Shown: positions 1 to 9,178, counted from the first letter of the stretch. The stretch is 15,178 bases of DNA from Holosporales bacterium (GCA_031286725.1 JAITTR010000023.1:1-15178), one strand, 5' to 3'. Notes: generated by a model from the letters alone, not told the origin. Translations and numbers: made by a program.

Positions 1-942
1 TTGATTTTTAATGGTTATTATCCGAAGTTGAGGTTAATTAAACTTGTAATTGCGGGAATATTTTAAGATGTATTATTCCTATGATAAATAGTTCTGTGAT
101 AGAGTAAATAATCATAGAGTTTTTCAAATTTTTGTTATGAAGTTCTCCCAGCTTTATAGTTCGATTATAAGGTAGCGATAACCGTACCCGCTTTTTCTAT
201 AAAATTAATCTTGAAATAGTTCTAATGTATTAGAAGCATAGCATGATAAATATTTATATGTAGTAAACTCTGTCTTTAATATTTGCATTGCGACAAAATT
301 ATCACAAGAATAATAATTTCCTTATAAAAACCGCCCAAATTAAGGAATTCTTAACTTTTATTTGATATCCAAAGCCATCCCAAACCCCCGCCCTCCCGGG
401 GGAGTCTTATCTACCGCTTTCTATGCAAGCATAGCTTTAGCTTATCATATTTCGCTTAATTTTTCCTTAATTTCCCAAAACTTCTATCAAATTTATATGC
501 AAAAATTAGGGGGAGAGAGTCTTTTATGGGCGCTTAAGTATACGCCACATGCATTAATAAGTAGGGCATTTGAAGCTTTTTCTTCTATATAACTTGAGTT
601 GTAAATGGTTACAGCGTTCTTCGTCACTTACAACATGCTTCCTCTTCTTTTCGTTACAAAACGCTTCTATATGAGGTTCAAGGCACTTACTTCAATTGCT
701 TAATTAAAGATTACTAAGCGACAGTATGAAAATAACTTAATTATGTTCTTAATATAAACCTTAAACTCCTTAGTATTTTCCTAAAACTTTTTTAGTATTG
801 CCCAAAACCTTGAATATCGTTACATCCAGAATAAAGCGGGTGAATGGATTCTAGTTCTGAGTAATTCTTTGCTTTTGATTAACTTAATGAACGCCGGGGG
901 AATTAGCTAAATCCATACCTTCTCTCATTATATAAAGCATTA
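1..942. other. Gene-poor stretch downstream of dnaE
   Basis: I see no convincing gene, tRNA or other structured RNA here. It lies beyond the 3' end of dnaE and is AT-rich. A 76-codon open frame on the plus strand (362-592) begins with TTG, has no Shine-Dalgarno sequence at a useful distance and resembles no family I know. A minus-strand frame of 45 codons (554-691) is too short to judge. A short GC-rich inverted repeat lies at 385-402. The stretch could be decayed coding sequence, but I cannot assign an ancestor. Confidence 0.5.
385..402. repeat. Small GC-rich inverted repeat
   Basis: CCCCCG at 385-390 pairs with CGGGGG at 397-402 around a 6-nt loop. It stands out in otherwise AT-rich DNA. 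No T-run follows on the plus strand and no gene is nearby that it would obviously terminate. Its role is unknown and chance is possible. Confidence 0.3.
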
Positions 943-3900
943 TTACTCGACTATTTTCGAAGGGCAAGAGAGCGATAGTAGTTTTTTTCTACTTTCGATT
1001 GTTAGACGTTTTTTATAATTCGTTTCAATTTCAATTTTCTTTCCGTTTTCTTTGATTATTAGAAACGAAATTGGGTTGTTCCCGTTTTCTATACTTTCTA
1101 ACTCAAAACGCAAGGAATCTATATTGGAGTTTTCAGTTATTGGCAAATAAAACTTCTCTTTATCCATAATAGAATTTATATCTCGCAGGGAAAGAGCGAG
1201 AAGTTTTATATTTTCGGCCTCTATTTTTATTTGGGTTTCCAATATAAGCGGCTGGCCTATTTTTAAAATTTGGTCTACTTTTGAATACAATTCTGGGAAA
1301 ATAGTAACTTCAAAAGCGTTGTCTTGATCGGAAACGGTAATAAAAGCGTATTTTTGAGAATTTTTCGATAGCTTCTCTTTTTTTCTAAGCATGATACCTG
1401 CAACGGTGATGTTTTCTTGCGTTGCGGAAAAATTCCGGCTTCTAGTTATATCATATGCTCGCAAAAACTCTGAATAAACGTCCATAGGATGTGATTGTAG
1501 GTAAAATCCGATAGAGTATCTTTCTTTTTCAAGCCTTTCTATTTCGCTCCACTCTTCGACGTCTTTTAAAGCTATATCGCTTTTGGTGTTGTATTCATTA
1601 AACAAAGAGGCTTGCTTCGGAGCTTTTTTGGGATTGGCGTCTATTATATTATCGAGCGACTCAAAAAGTTGGCGTCTATTGAAATGTATAGAATCAAAAG
1701 CTCCGGATAATACTAACGCTTCTATTTGTTTCCTATGTACGGTAGTAGTATTTATTCTTTTAAAAAAGTCAAAAACGTCTTTAAATTCTCCATTATTATT
1801 TCGTTCCGCAACGATTTCTTTCATGGCGGCAATACTATTTCCCCTAAGGGCTCCAAAAGAATAGCGAATCCCGCCGGAAGGGTCTTTTATAAAATACTCT
1901 TCGGAAATGTTTATATCCGGAGGCAATACTGATATTCCCGAGTTTCTTGCATCTTGAACAAATATGGCTACTTTCTCCGTGTTGTCAATATCAAGATTTA
2001 AGATAGAAATGTAGAACTCCCTTCTATAGTTCGCTTTGAGATATGCCGTTTGATAAGATAACAACGCGTATGGAGCGGCATGAGATCTGTTGAAGCCATA
2101 ACTAGCGAATTTCCCCATTAATGAGAAAACTTGTTTTGATATTTCGGGCTGGACTCCTTTTTGTTTTGCTCCTTCCATAAATATTTCCCTATTTTTTTCC
2201 ATTTCGCTTTTTATCTTTTTTCCCATAGCTCTTCTTAATAAATCTGCGGCGGCTAAGGAATATCCTCCCATTTCTTGAGCTATTTTCATAACCTGCTCTT
2301 GATATACCATAACTCCGTAAGTCGATCTTAAAATAGGCTCGAGAATTGGGTGAAGATATGTTATAGCTTCTTTCCCGTGTTTTCTTGCAAGATACTTCGG
2401 AATATCGTCCAAAGGTCCAGGCCTATACAAGGAAACAAGAGCTATTAAGTCTTCCAAGCTATCAGGCTGTAATTTTTGTATGACGTCTTTCATCCCCGAA
2501 CTTTCAAGTTGGAATATTCCTACGACGTCAACATTGCATAACAAATTAAAAGTCTTTTTATCTTCCAGATCTATTTTATCTATGTCTAAATCGACTCCAA
2601 GATATTTTTTTATATTATCGCAAGCTTGTTTTATTATTGTTAGAGTTTTTAAGCCCAAGAAATCAAACTTTACCAATCCGGCGGCTTCCGCAAATTTCAT
2701 ATTAAATTGAGTTATAGCTAGTTTTGCTTCTCCATCGGAATATAAAGGAACAATTTCATCCACTGCTCGGTTGCCAATAACAATTCCCGCGGCGTGCATA
2801 GAAACGTGCCTAAATAAACCTTCTAATTTTAATCCCGTATTAATCAAAAAATGAACGGAATCCTGTTCATCCATCAGCTGAGTCAGTTGAGGCTCTATCT
2901 TAAGAGCTTGACGTAAATCTACGGGATGAGCTGGATTGTTGGGGACTAACTTGCATATTTTATCCGTTAACCCATAAGGAAATTGAAGCACCCTTCCAAC
3001 ATCTCTGAGAACGGCTCTGGCTTGCAATGTTCCAAAAGTTATTATGTGAGCGACTCTTTCTTTTCCATATTTTGATTGGACATATTCTATGACTTCGTCT
3101 CTTCTATTTTGGCAAAAATCGATATCAAAATCAGGCATAGAAACGCGATCTGGATTTAGAAATCTTTCAAAGATTAGAAAGTATTTAATAGGATCCAAGT
3201 TTGTTATTTGAAGAGACCACGCGACCACGGAACCGGCCCCAGAGCCTCTTCCAGGTCCAACTGGAATATCGTTTGCTTTTGCCCATCTGACGAAATCAGC
3301 AACTATAAGAAAGTATCCGCTAAAGCCCATTGCCTTTATAACTGACAACTCGTATTGTAAGCATTCAAAGTATTGTTTTTCTATATCTTTTTGATTCTGG
3401 TCTCTATTTTCTTTATAATGAAAAACATAGTTTTTTAATTTTTCAATCAATCCGTCAATAGCTTGTTTTTCTAAAATATCGTCCTCGTTTTGTCCTGAGC
3501 CGTCGTCAAATCTCGGAAGCATAGGCTTTTGTTTTTCTGGCATAAAGCTGCATCTTTTGGCAATAAGAGAGGTATTGCTCGTCGCTTCCTTTATATCAGA
3601 AAAAAGCTCAAACATTTCGTCGCTTGATTTTAGATAATGCTCCGCCGAGACTCTTCTTCTGTCCTCCACCGCAAGATAAGTCCCACAAGCGATACAGGAC
3701 AATATATCGTGAGCGACGTGCATGTCTTTTTCTAAGAAAAACACCTCGTTAGTCGCAACGATAGGTATATCGTTTTGTATTGCAAAGTCTATAAAAAAAT
3801 CTTCAGTTTTTATTTCTATCTCTTCATTATGTCTTGAAATCTCTATATAGAAATTATTTCTGAATAAAGAGTTCATATTGTTCAAAAACTCTACGGACTT

Positions 3901-4335
3901 TTCTTGGTGACCTTGAAGAAATAACTTTCCGCTCGGGCCAAACGCCCCGCCGCTAAGGGCTATTATCCCCGAGTTATATTTGCTTATATCTTGAAACGTC
4001 AAATATCTTTCTTCGTTTGAATGCTCAATATAAAATACAGTCATAAGTTTTAATAAGTTTTTATAACCTATCTCGTTTTGAGCCAGGAGAACTACTGGAG
4101 ACACTATGTTCTCAAATTTTATATCGATAACGCATCCGGAAATAGGCTGAATTCCATTTGAAGCGCATTTTATAGAAAAATCCAAAACTCCAAACATATT
4201 ATTTGTGTCCGTTATAGCGACGGCTGGGAAATTTTTCTCAACGCAAGCTTCGGCTAATTCCGGAGTCCTTACCGCCCCTTCGCTTAAGGAATATGCCGTG
4301 TGAAGTCTTAAATGAACAAAGGGTTGATCGCTCAT
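943..4335 (-). CDS. dnaE: DNA polymerase III subunit alpha (DnaE)
   Basis: This is the catalytic subunit of the replicative polymerase, 1130 aa, close to the family's usual length of about 1160. The N-terminal PHP domain opens with FVHLRLHTAYS (residues 6-16). The palm carries GPGRGSGAGS (360-369), PDFDIDF (401-407) and KFDFLGL (556-562). D404, D406 and D558 align with the three catalytic aspartates known from E. coli (D401, D403, D555). A helix-hairpin-helix region covers roughly 800-880. QASLF at 908-912 matches the internal beta-clamp-binding motif in sequence and position, and an OB-fold lies at about 975-1050. The short C-terminal part is poorly conserved. The ATG lies 3 nt after the pheT stop, so the gene is probably cotranscribed and translationally coupled with pheT. 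No mutated key residue was seen. Its position directly after pheT is unusual. Confidence 0.97.
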   Translation of the reverse strand: MSDQPFVHLRLHTAYSLSEGAVRTPELAEACVEKNFPAVAITDTNNMFGVLDFSIKCASNGIQPISGCVIDIKFENIVSPVVLLAQNEIGYKNLLKLMTVFYIEHSNEERYLTFQDISKYNSGIIALSGGAFGPSGKLFLQGHQEKSVEFLNNMNSLFRNNFYIEISRHNEEIEIKTEDFFIDFAIQNDIPIVATNEVFFLEKDMHVAHDILSCIACGTYLAVEDRRRVSAEHYLKSSDEMFELFSDIKEATSNTSLIAKRCSFMPEKQKPMLPRFDDGSGQNEDDILEKQAIDGLIEKLKNYVFHYKENRDQNQKDIEKQYFECLQYELSVIKAMGFSGYFLIVADFVRWAKANDIPVGPGRGSGAGSVVAWSLQITNLDPIKYFLIFERFLNPDRVSMPDFDIDFCQNRRDEVIEYVQSKYGKERVAHIITFGTLQARAVLRDVGRVLQFPYGLTDKICKLVPNNPAHPVDLRQALKIEPQLTQLMDEQDSVHFLINTGLKLEGLFRHVSMHAAGIVIGNRAVDEIVPLYSDGEAKLAITQFNMKFAEAAGLVKFDFLGLKTLTIIKQACDNIKKYLGVDLDIDKIDLEDKKTFNLLCNVDVVGIFQLESSGMKDVIQKLQPDSLEDLIALVSLYRPGPLDDIPKYLARKHGKEAITYLHPILEPILRSTYGVMVYQEQVMKIAQEMGGYSLAAADLLRRAMGKKIKSEMEKNREIFMEGAKQKGVQPEISKQVFSLMGKFASYGFNRSHAAPYALLSYQTAYLKANYRREFYISILNLDIDNTEKVAIFVQDARNSGISVLPPDINISEEYFIKDPSGGIRYSFGALRGNSIAAMKEIVAERNNNGEFKDVFDFFKRINTTTVHRKQIEALVLSGAFDSIHFNRRQLFESLDNIIDANPKKAPKQASLFNEYNTKSDIALKDVEEWSEIERLEKERYSIGFYLQSHPMDVYSEFLRAYDITRSRNFSATQENITVAGIMLRKKEKLSKNSQKYAFITVSDQDNAFEVTIFPELYSKVDQILKIGQPLILETQIKIEAENIKLLALSLRDINSIMDKEKFYLPITENSNIDSLRFELESIENGNNPISFLIIKENGKKIEIETNYKKRLTIESRKKLLSLSCPSKIVE

Positions 4336-4338
4336 TGA

Positions 4339-6708
4339 TTATTGGTCTCTTATTATACCGCTGTGTTCTTTAGATATAGCAGAAATTATTTTATTTGAAG
4401 CTTCATTTATTTGATCTTCGGTTAGAGTCGATTTATCCGATTGCATAATAACCTCGAACGCGATAGCCTTTTTTCCTTCTCCAATACTTGAAGATTCGTA
4501 AACGTCAAATATTGAAACTTTTTTTACGCAGTCAATTCGAAGTTTTTTAATCGTATTCAAAATACTATTGGCTTCAATTTGTTTTTCGACAATAAAAGAA
4601 AAATCTCTGCTTGTCGGTTGATATTGAGACAATGCCAAAGGCTTTTTTATTTTAGAGTTTATTATTTCCGGAATTCTGTCAAGGAAGAATTCAAAACAAA
4701 CGACAGGGCCAATAACGTCAATACTAGACAAAATAGAAGGATGAATTTCTCCAAAATGAGCTATTACAGTATCTTTTTGTATCATATAAGTTCCGGATCT
4801 GCCGGGGTGATAATATTTAGGAGCTTCCGTCGTTAATCTTGCGTCTAGGGCGAGCATATTAAAGATTTTTTCTAAAATTTCTCGTACGTCAAAAATAGAA
4901 ACGTTTTCTTGAGCATGCCTCCAGGTTCTATCTGCCTTATTTTCAGACATAGTCAAAGTTAACATATTTTCTTCCATTATATTACTTTGATTTTTGCAAA
5001 ATTTCCTTCCTATTTCAAATATTTTACTATTTCTTTGGCTTTTATTTTGCGAATTCTTTATCGCTTTTATGTGTGAGGAAATAACGGTAGGACGCAGAAT
5101 TGAGAAATCGACGGTAAGGGCGTCTTTTATCGTAATAAGTTTTTCTTCTTCTAGAAACAATAATGCGGTCTTTTTATCTAGAAACGAAAATGTTTTTACT
5201 TCATAAAAACCGTTAAACGTTAAAGCGTCCGATATCTTGTCGGAAGTGTAGATTTGAGTTATAGGAGTCGTTATTTTTAACTCTTCTTCCTTTATTTTTT
5301 CAAAACCGGTAATTCTTAATATTTCTTCAATCAGATCTTCTTCTATTTCCAAGTCGTGTCTATAAGACGGCGTTTCAACCGTCACGCTTTTTTCGTCAAA
5401 CGATTTTATAATTATGCCAAGCGCTTCCAATATGTTTTTAGATTTTTCAAAATCATTTGCGGGTAATCCTGTCAATGCGTTAAACTTATCAAACGTTAAC
5501 GTAATTTTATTTTTATTGTTTGGGATTTTACCTGAGTTTTTAATTTCGGATATTTCGCAATTACATGCTTTTGACAAAATAGACAGCGTATACTCTGCGT
5601 TTTCGTCTATTGCGTTTGGATCTATTCCTCTTTCGAATCTTGTTCTAGAGTCGCTATCTAATCTAAGGTTTTGACCCGTTTTTGTAATTGAAACTTTATC
5701 GAAATATGCGGCTTCTATTAATATGTTTTGAGCATTTTCAGAAAAAGCGGATTTTTCTCCTCCCATAATTCCGGCGATAGATAAGGGTTCGTTTTCGCTG
5801 GAAACGACAATAGCTCCCTCGGGCAAAATAACTTCTTTACCATTCAGCGTTTTTATTAGCTCTCCTTGCTTTGATTCTCTAACTATTAATTTGCTCGGGA
5901 CTTTATCTAAATCAAAAATATGAAAAGGTTGTCCAACGTCAACGCATATATAATTTGCAATATCAACAGGGAGGGAAATTAGTTTTTGTCCTATCGCTTT
6001 TAATCTTTTTTCTATATATTCCGGAGTTTTTCCATAAACGTTTCGAACTGCGGTTAAAGAGAAATAAGGACATTTGTCGGTTTTTATTTCAATATCCGTC
6101 GGATTTTTAAACGTTCTATTCGCTCGCTTAATATTCAGCGGCAACAACTCCCCAACGCCAAGAGCCGCTAAATCTCTAGCTATTCCCCTAACGTTAAAAC
6201 AATCCGCTCTGTTTGGAGTTAAGCTAACGTCAAAAATTATGTCGTTAAGCTTCAAAGCCTCCGCTAAAAAAGTACCCGGAGCGCTATTAGAATCTAATTC
6301 AAATATTCCGTCAATCCCATCGTCTTCTATTAACAATTCTTCGGTAGAGCACATCATTCCTTGGCTTTCTATCCCACGAATATTGCCCTTTTTCAATTTT
6401 TCGTTAAACGTGGGAATAAGAGCTCCGACTTTGGCTACCGCCACGAAAATTCCTTCCCTAGCGTTTTTGGCTCCGCAAACTATAGCTAAAATCTCCGTTC
6501 CAATATCAACTTGACATACTTGTAATTTATCTGCGTTTGGATGTTTTTCCGCTTTTTTTATGTACCCTACGACAAAGTTTTCGAATTTTTGGCTATTGTC
6601 TATTACGCTTTCTACCTCTATTCCTAATTCCGTCAACTTCTCAGCTATGTCAAGATATGACAAATTTGTTTTTAAATGATCAAAAAGCCAGTCAAGGGTA
6701 AATTTCAT
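4339..6708 (-). CDS. pheT: Phenylalanine--tRNA ligase beta subunit
   Basis: This is the beta subunit of the alpha2beta2 phenylalanyl-tRNA synthetase, which charges tRNA-Phe in the cytoplasm. At 789 aa it has normal bacterial length. Domains in order: N-terminal MKFTLDWL, tRNA-binding (EMAP-like) domain at about 40-145, B3/4 editing domain at about 205-375, B5 domain ending in PSYRHDLEIEEDLIEEI, a catalytic-like core, and a C-terminal FDX-ACB anticodon-binding domain (about 695-789). An ATG nine codons further upstream (6735) also reads through. I prefer 6708 because the family starts MKFTLxWL and because the promoter at 6740-6768 would start RNA at about 6733, leaving no leader for the upstream ATG. 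The partner gene pheS, usually directly upstream, is absent from this position. dnaE follows after 3 nt. Confidence 0.96.
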   Translation of the reverse strand: MKFTLDWLFDHLKTNLSYLDIAEKLTELGIEVESVIDNSQKFENFVVGYIKKAEKHPNADKLQVCQVDIGTEILAIVCGAKNAREGIFVAVAKVGALIPTFNEKLKKGNIRGIESQGMMCSTEELLIEDDGIDGIFELDSNSAPGTFLAEALKLNDIIFDVSLTPNRADCFNVRGIARDLAALGVGELLPLNIKRANRTFKNPTDIEIKTDKCPYFSLTAVRNVYGKTPEYIEKRLKAIGQKLISLPVDIANYICVDVGQPFHIFDLDKVPSKLIVRESKQGELIKTLNGKEVILPEGAIVVSSENEPLSIAGIMGGEKSAFSENAQNILIEAAYFDKVSITKTGQNLRLDSDSRTRFERGIDPNAIDENAEYTLSILSKACNCEISEIKNSGKIPNNKNKITLTFDKFNALTGLPANDFEKSKNILEALGIIIKSFDEKSVTVETPSYRHDLEIEEDLIEEILRITGFEKIKEEELKITTPITQIYTSDKISDALTFNGFYEVKTFSFLDKKTALLFLEEEKLITIKDALTVDFSILRPTVISSHIKAIKNSQNKSQRNSKIFEIGRKFCKNQSNIMEENMLTLTMSENKADRTWRHAQENVSIFDVREILEKIFNMLALDARLTTEAPKYYHPGRSGTYMIQKDTVIAHFGEIHPSILSSIDVIGPVVCFEFFLDRIPEIINSKIKKPLALSQYQPTSRDFSFIVEKQIEANSILNTIKKLRIDCVKKVSIFDVYESSSIGEGKKAIAFEVIMQSDKSTLTEDQINEASNKIISAISKEHSGIIRDQ

Positions 6709-6739
6709 AGTTCTTATTGTCGAAGGAGATAACATTCGA

Positions 6740-6768
6740 ATTTTATCAAAAATGAACTAATCTAGCAA
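6740..6768 (-). promoter_or_regulatory. Predicted sigma70 promoter for pheT-dnaE
   Basis: Reading the minus strand, TTGCTA (6768-6763) is followed after 17 nt by TAAAAT (6745-6740), with TGA directly before the -10 box (extended -10). Transcription would start near 6733 and give a leader of about 25 nt before the ATG at 6708. No second promoter is obvious between pheT and dnaE. This is a prediction from consensus only. Confidence 0.5.
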
Positions 6769-7038
6769 CACTGATGGAAATTTTTAATAAACCTGCGTAT
6801 TTGCGAAAATCTGCCTAAAAATTGAGGGATTAAATTAAGAGCAATAAGTTGGCCGTCTGTATTAAACTTCATTGGGATATTTAAGACTCAAGAACCTACT
6901 TAGAAGATTTGAATAATTGACTAAGAAGCTAATTTCGTTGAGAAAAGATTAGTTTGTTTTGTCCTCGAAGAAGATGGCGATAGGAAATTAGAGTTCTTCT
7001 CAAAGAAGAAAATATCATTTTCGTCCGCTCCGGAGATA
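6769..7038. other. Intergenic region between waaA and the pheT promoter
   Basis: This gap lies between the 3' end of waaA and the pheT promoter. No open frame or RNA gene was recognised. Near waaA, in the minus-strand sense, an AT-rich inverted repeat (GAAAAT, 3-nt loop, ATTTTC) is followed by a short T-rich run at about 7000-7020. It could be a weak terminator, but the stem is too poor to call. Confidence 0.4.
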
Positions 7039-8346
7039 TTACGCATTTATTGCTTTTGAGATTCGTTTTATAACGTTAAGCCATTTATCCGTATAATTAA
7101 ACTCCGTTTTTAATACTACAGGTCTTTTATAATGATTGATTGAATCTATAACAAATTTTGTAATATCGTCCTCATTTGCTAACTTTTGGCATAAGCGCTC
7201 GAAATATGGGTAAACGTCCCTAAAATTGTCGATATATTGCCCGGTGGCGGTATTGCATAAAAAGTTTATAGGCTCGATAAAGTTATGCCCGCCGATTCCC
7301 GGAATAAGACTGCCGCAAACTAAGACTGTGTCAATTGTAGAGAAAAATTCGCCAAGATGCCCAATTTTATTCAATATATATATTTCGCTGGTTAACTCTG
7401 AATTATGATGTTCATTAGTATGAAGCGTAACGGAAAGGCCTTTGTTTTCGCACAATATTTTAACTTCTTCCGCTCTATTAGGATGTCTTATAGCGATTAC
7501 GGTCAATAGGCTCGGTATGGAATTTTTAGCTTCTTTATGCGTTTTTAAAATTATTTCTTCTTCGTTTTTATGAGAGCTTACGGCCATCCAAGTTTTTCTT
7601 TTACTAAACATTTCTTTTAGTTTCTTTTCCTCTTTTTTATTTATGGGTAGTTTAGGAGAAATTATTTTCATATTTGGAATAATCGTAGTATCCTTCGATC
7701 CCAAATCTTGAACTATCTTTTTCATTTCGCTTGACGGAACAAAAATTTCGGTAAATAACTTAAACGGCAAAATTTTAAAATACTTTTTGGCAATACTCAT
7801 TCGCTTAATAGTTTTATCTGAAAATCTGGCGTTTAATAAATAAATAGGAATATTTTTTTCGTATAAATAATATAACGTATTAAACCATATTTCGGATTCG
7901 ACCAAAAAAAAGGCCTTTGGCCTCCAGTATTTTATAAATCTTCTTACCCACATAAATATATCGAAAGGAACAAATTGATGAATTACAGCATCTTTTAGCC
8001 TTTGTTCGACTATGCTCGCAGCTGTAATCGTAGTAGTAGTAAGCAATACATTTATGTCCGGATTAATTTTTTTAAACTCCTTTATAAAAGGAATAACAGA
8101 GTTTGTTTCCCCAACGCTAACCGCGTGAAACCATACCAACTTCCCCTCTGGCCTTTCTTGAGACGGCGCGCCAAATCTTTCCCTTACTCTTTCCTTCATT
8201 TCTAACCCGTTTGCAATTCTCTTTTTTATATAGAGGCAAACTATAGGCTTAGCGAGCATACCAAATATTCTAAAGGTCTGTTTGGGGAAATAATAAATGC
8301 CTATATAAAGCGTAAGAAGCAAGACGACAATAAAACTAAACGCCAA
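7039..8346 (-). CDS. waaA: 3-deoxy-D-manno-octulosonic acid (Kdo) transferase
   Basis: WaaA (KdtA) adds Kdo from CMP-Kdo to the lipid A precursor at the cytoplasmic face of the inner membrane, the first step of LPS core assembly. The 435 aa match the family's usual length (about 425). One N-terminal membrane anchor (about 3-20) precedes two Rossmann-like GT-B halves. Family signatures: WFHAVSVGE (72-80, ending in the conserved catalytic Glu), VESEIW (149-154), RHPNR (287-291) and GGHNFIEP (352-359). The start is TTG, supported by a strong AGGGGGA Shine-Dalgarno sequence 6 nt upstream. TATAAT at 8364-8369 (minus strand) is -10-like but sits too close to the start for a clear leader. The gene stands alone. 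kdsB, which makes its donor, lies 2.7 kb away in the other orientation. Whether one or two Kdo residues are added cannot be read from the sequence. Confidence 0.95.
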   Translation of the reverse strand: MAFSFIVVLLLTLYIGIYYFPKQTFRIFGMLAKPIVCLYIKKRIANGLEMKERVRERFGAPSQERPEGKLVWFHAVSVGETNSVIPFIKEFKKINPDINVLLTTTTITAASIVEQRLKDAVIHQFVPFDIFMWVRRFIKYWRPKAFFLVESEIWFNTLYYLYEKNIPIYLLNARFSDKTIKRMSIAKKYFKILPFKLFTEIFVPSSEMKKIVQDLGSKDTTIIPNMKIISPKLPINKKEEKKLKEMFSKRKTWMAVSSHKNEEEIILKTHKEAKNSIPSLLTVIAIRHPNRAEEVKILCENKGLSVTLHTNEHHNSELTSEIYILNKIGHLGEFFSTIDTVLVCGSLIPGIGGHNFIEPINFLCNTATGQYIDNFRDVYPYFERLCQKLANEDDITKFVIDSINHYKRPVVLKTEFNYTDKWLNVIKRISKAINA

Positions 8347-8352
8347 TTTCTG

Positions 8353-8359
8353 TCCCCCT
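8353..8359 (-). promoter_or_regulatory. Ribosome binding site of waaA (TTG start)
   Basis: AGGGGGA on the minus strand lies 6 nt before the TTG at 8346-8344. It supports this non-ATG start, which also preserves the N-terminal membrane anchor. Confidence 0.6.
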
Positions 8360-9061
8360 AGGCATTATAACTAATTTAAATTACATTCTATAATTTTATT
8401 AAGAAATGCGCTATTAAAAATCATATGAGTCCTTAACATATAAGTAACTATTCTTCATACAAAAAGCCTCCTCCTCTCTTATGTTTATTTAAGACGCAAA
8501 TCCTTCGGATAGCGCCTATCCTAACAATGAGGGAAAGTAAAACTTTGATTAGTTTATTGTAGGATGAAAGATATGAAATGTGAGGAAGCTATAAATGAAT
8601 TTTCATAGCTTATAGCTGCCGCTTAAATAGCTATATAGAGATTTTGCCGAATTAATAAAAGTGGTTATTTTTCTTCTAAATATCTACCGTTTTGTATATT
8701 TGCCTTAACAGAAACATATTGTTAAACGTCTCGTATCTTTTGAAGAGCGCCGATTTTTCTAACATGTCGTATGCTCGGCAAACTGGTTCAAGTCTAAAAT
8801 ATGGAATTGTACGTTATTACGTTTTTTAAGTTTTCAAATACTCGTTTTGATTAAAATGATAGAGACCTGATTCGAGATTTAAATCATTTTATTGAATGTA
8901 TTAACAAAATTTTGGTTTTAAACCTGTAACGTTCTTCTTTTTTCTTAATTTTCGTATAGTCTATTCCCTAGAGCAATTCACTGAAAAAGATCTTTTAAGA
9001 TTATATTTCATAAGGAATTTATTGAAACGTTAATTCTATAAGAATATATTACAACCATTGC
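8360..9061. other. Gene-free stretch between waaA and the ExbB-like gene
   Basis: About 0.7 kb without a supported gene on either strand. All frames are interrupted. A motif like a tRNA T-loop (GGTTCAAGTC at about 8785-8794) lacks a pairing stem and an acceptor. A perfect 6-bp inverted repeat (GGATAG, loop CGC, CTATCC) lies at 8507-8521 with no T-run. I saw no match to tmRNA, RNase P RNA or SRP RNA signatures. The stretch is compatible with a decayed gene. Confidence 0.5.
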
Positions 9062-9148
9062 TTTGTCAAGGTGGAGAGCGAGCAAAGCGAGCGGACCTTG
9101 ACAAATCTCTAGGGCGGATATGGTATAATCTTTTCACCATATCCGCCC
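9062..9148 (-). repeat. Two-hairpin 3' repeat element, copy A
   Basis: In the minus-strand sense this begins 30 nt after the stop of the ExbB-like gene. Part 1 is a perfect 13-bp inverted repeat, GGGCGGATATGGT (9112-9124 read on plus) with ACCATATCCGCCC (9136-9148), around an 11-nt loop. Part 2 is an 11-bp inverted repeat, TTTGTCAAGGT (9062-9072) with ACCTTGACAAA (9095-9105), around a 22-nt interior that holds GCGAGC twice. No U-run follows either hairpin, so it is not a classical intrinsic terminator. It is the same element as 14306-14394 in inverse orientation. On the plus strand it also holds TTGACA and TATAAT 20 nt apart, too far for a good promoter. Function is unknown; a REP/MITE-like repeat or a conserved 3'-UTR structure are the main options. 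Confidence 0.85.
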
Positions 9149-9178
9149 ATCAGATTCTAAACTTTTGAAAAGACTCTT

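Noticed and set aside
362..592. Plus-strand open frame of 76 codons in the left gene-free stretch
   Set aside because: TTG start, no Shine-Dalgarno sequence at a usable distance, no recognisable domain, and it runs across a GC-rich inverted repeat. Likely chance.
554..691. Minus-strand frame of 45 codons, rich in Lys/Arg/Glu, faintly like the N-terminal region of phage-type integrases
   Set aside because: Too short, no catalytic residues, and no continuation in other frames that I could recognise. A frameshift-tolerant search would decide.
4339..6735. Longer PheT starting at 6735
   Set aside because: The nine extra residues are not part of the family N-terminus, and the predicted RNA start falls on that ATG.
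8740..8810. T-loop-like GGTTCAAGTC suggesting a tRNA
   Set aside because: The flanking bases do not form the T-stem, and no acceptor, D or anticodon arms could be built around it.
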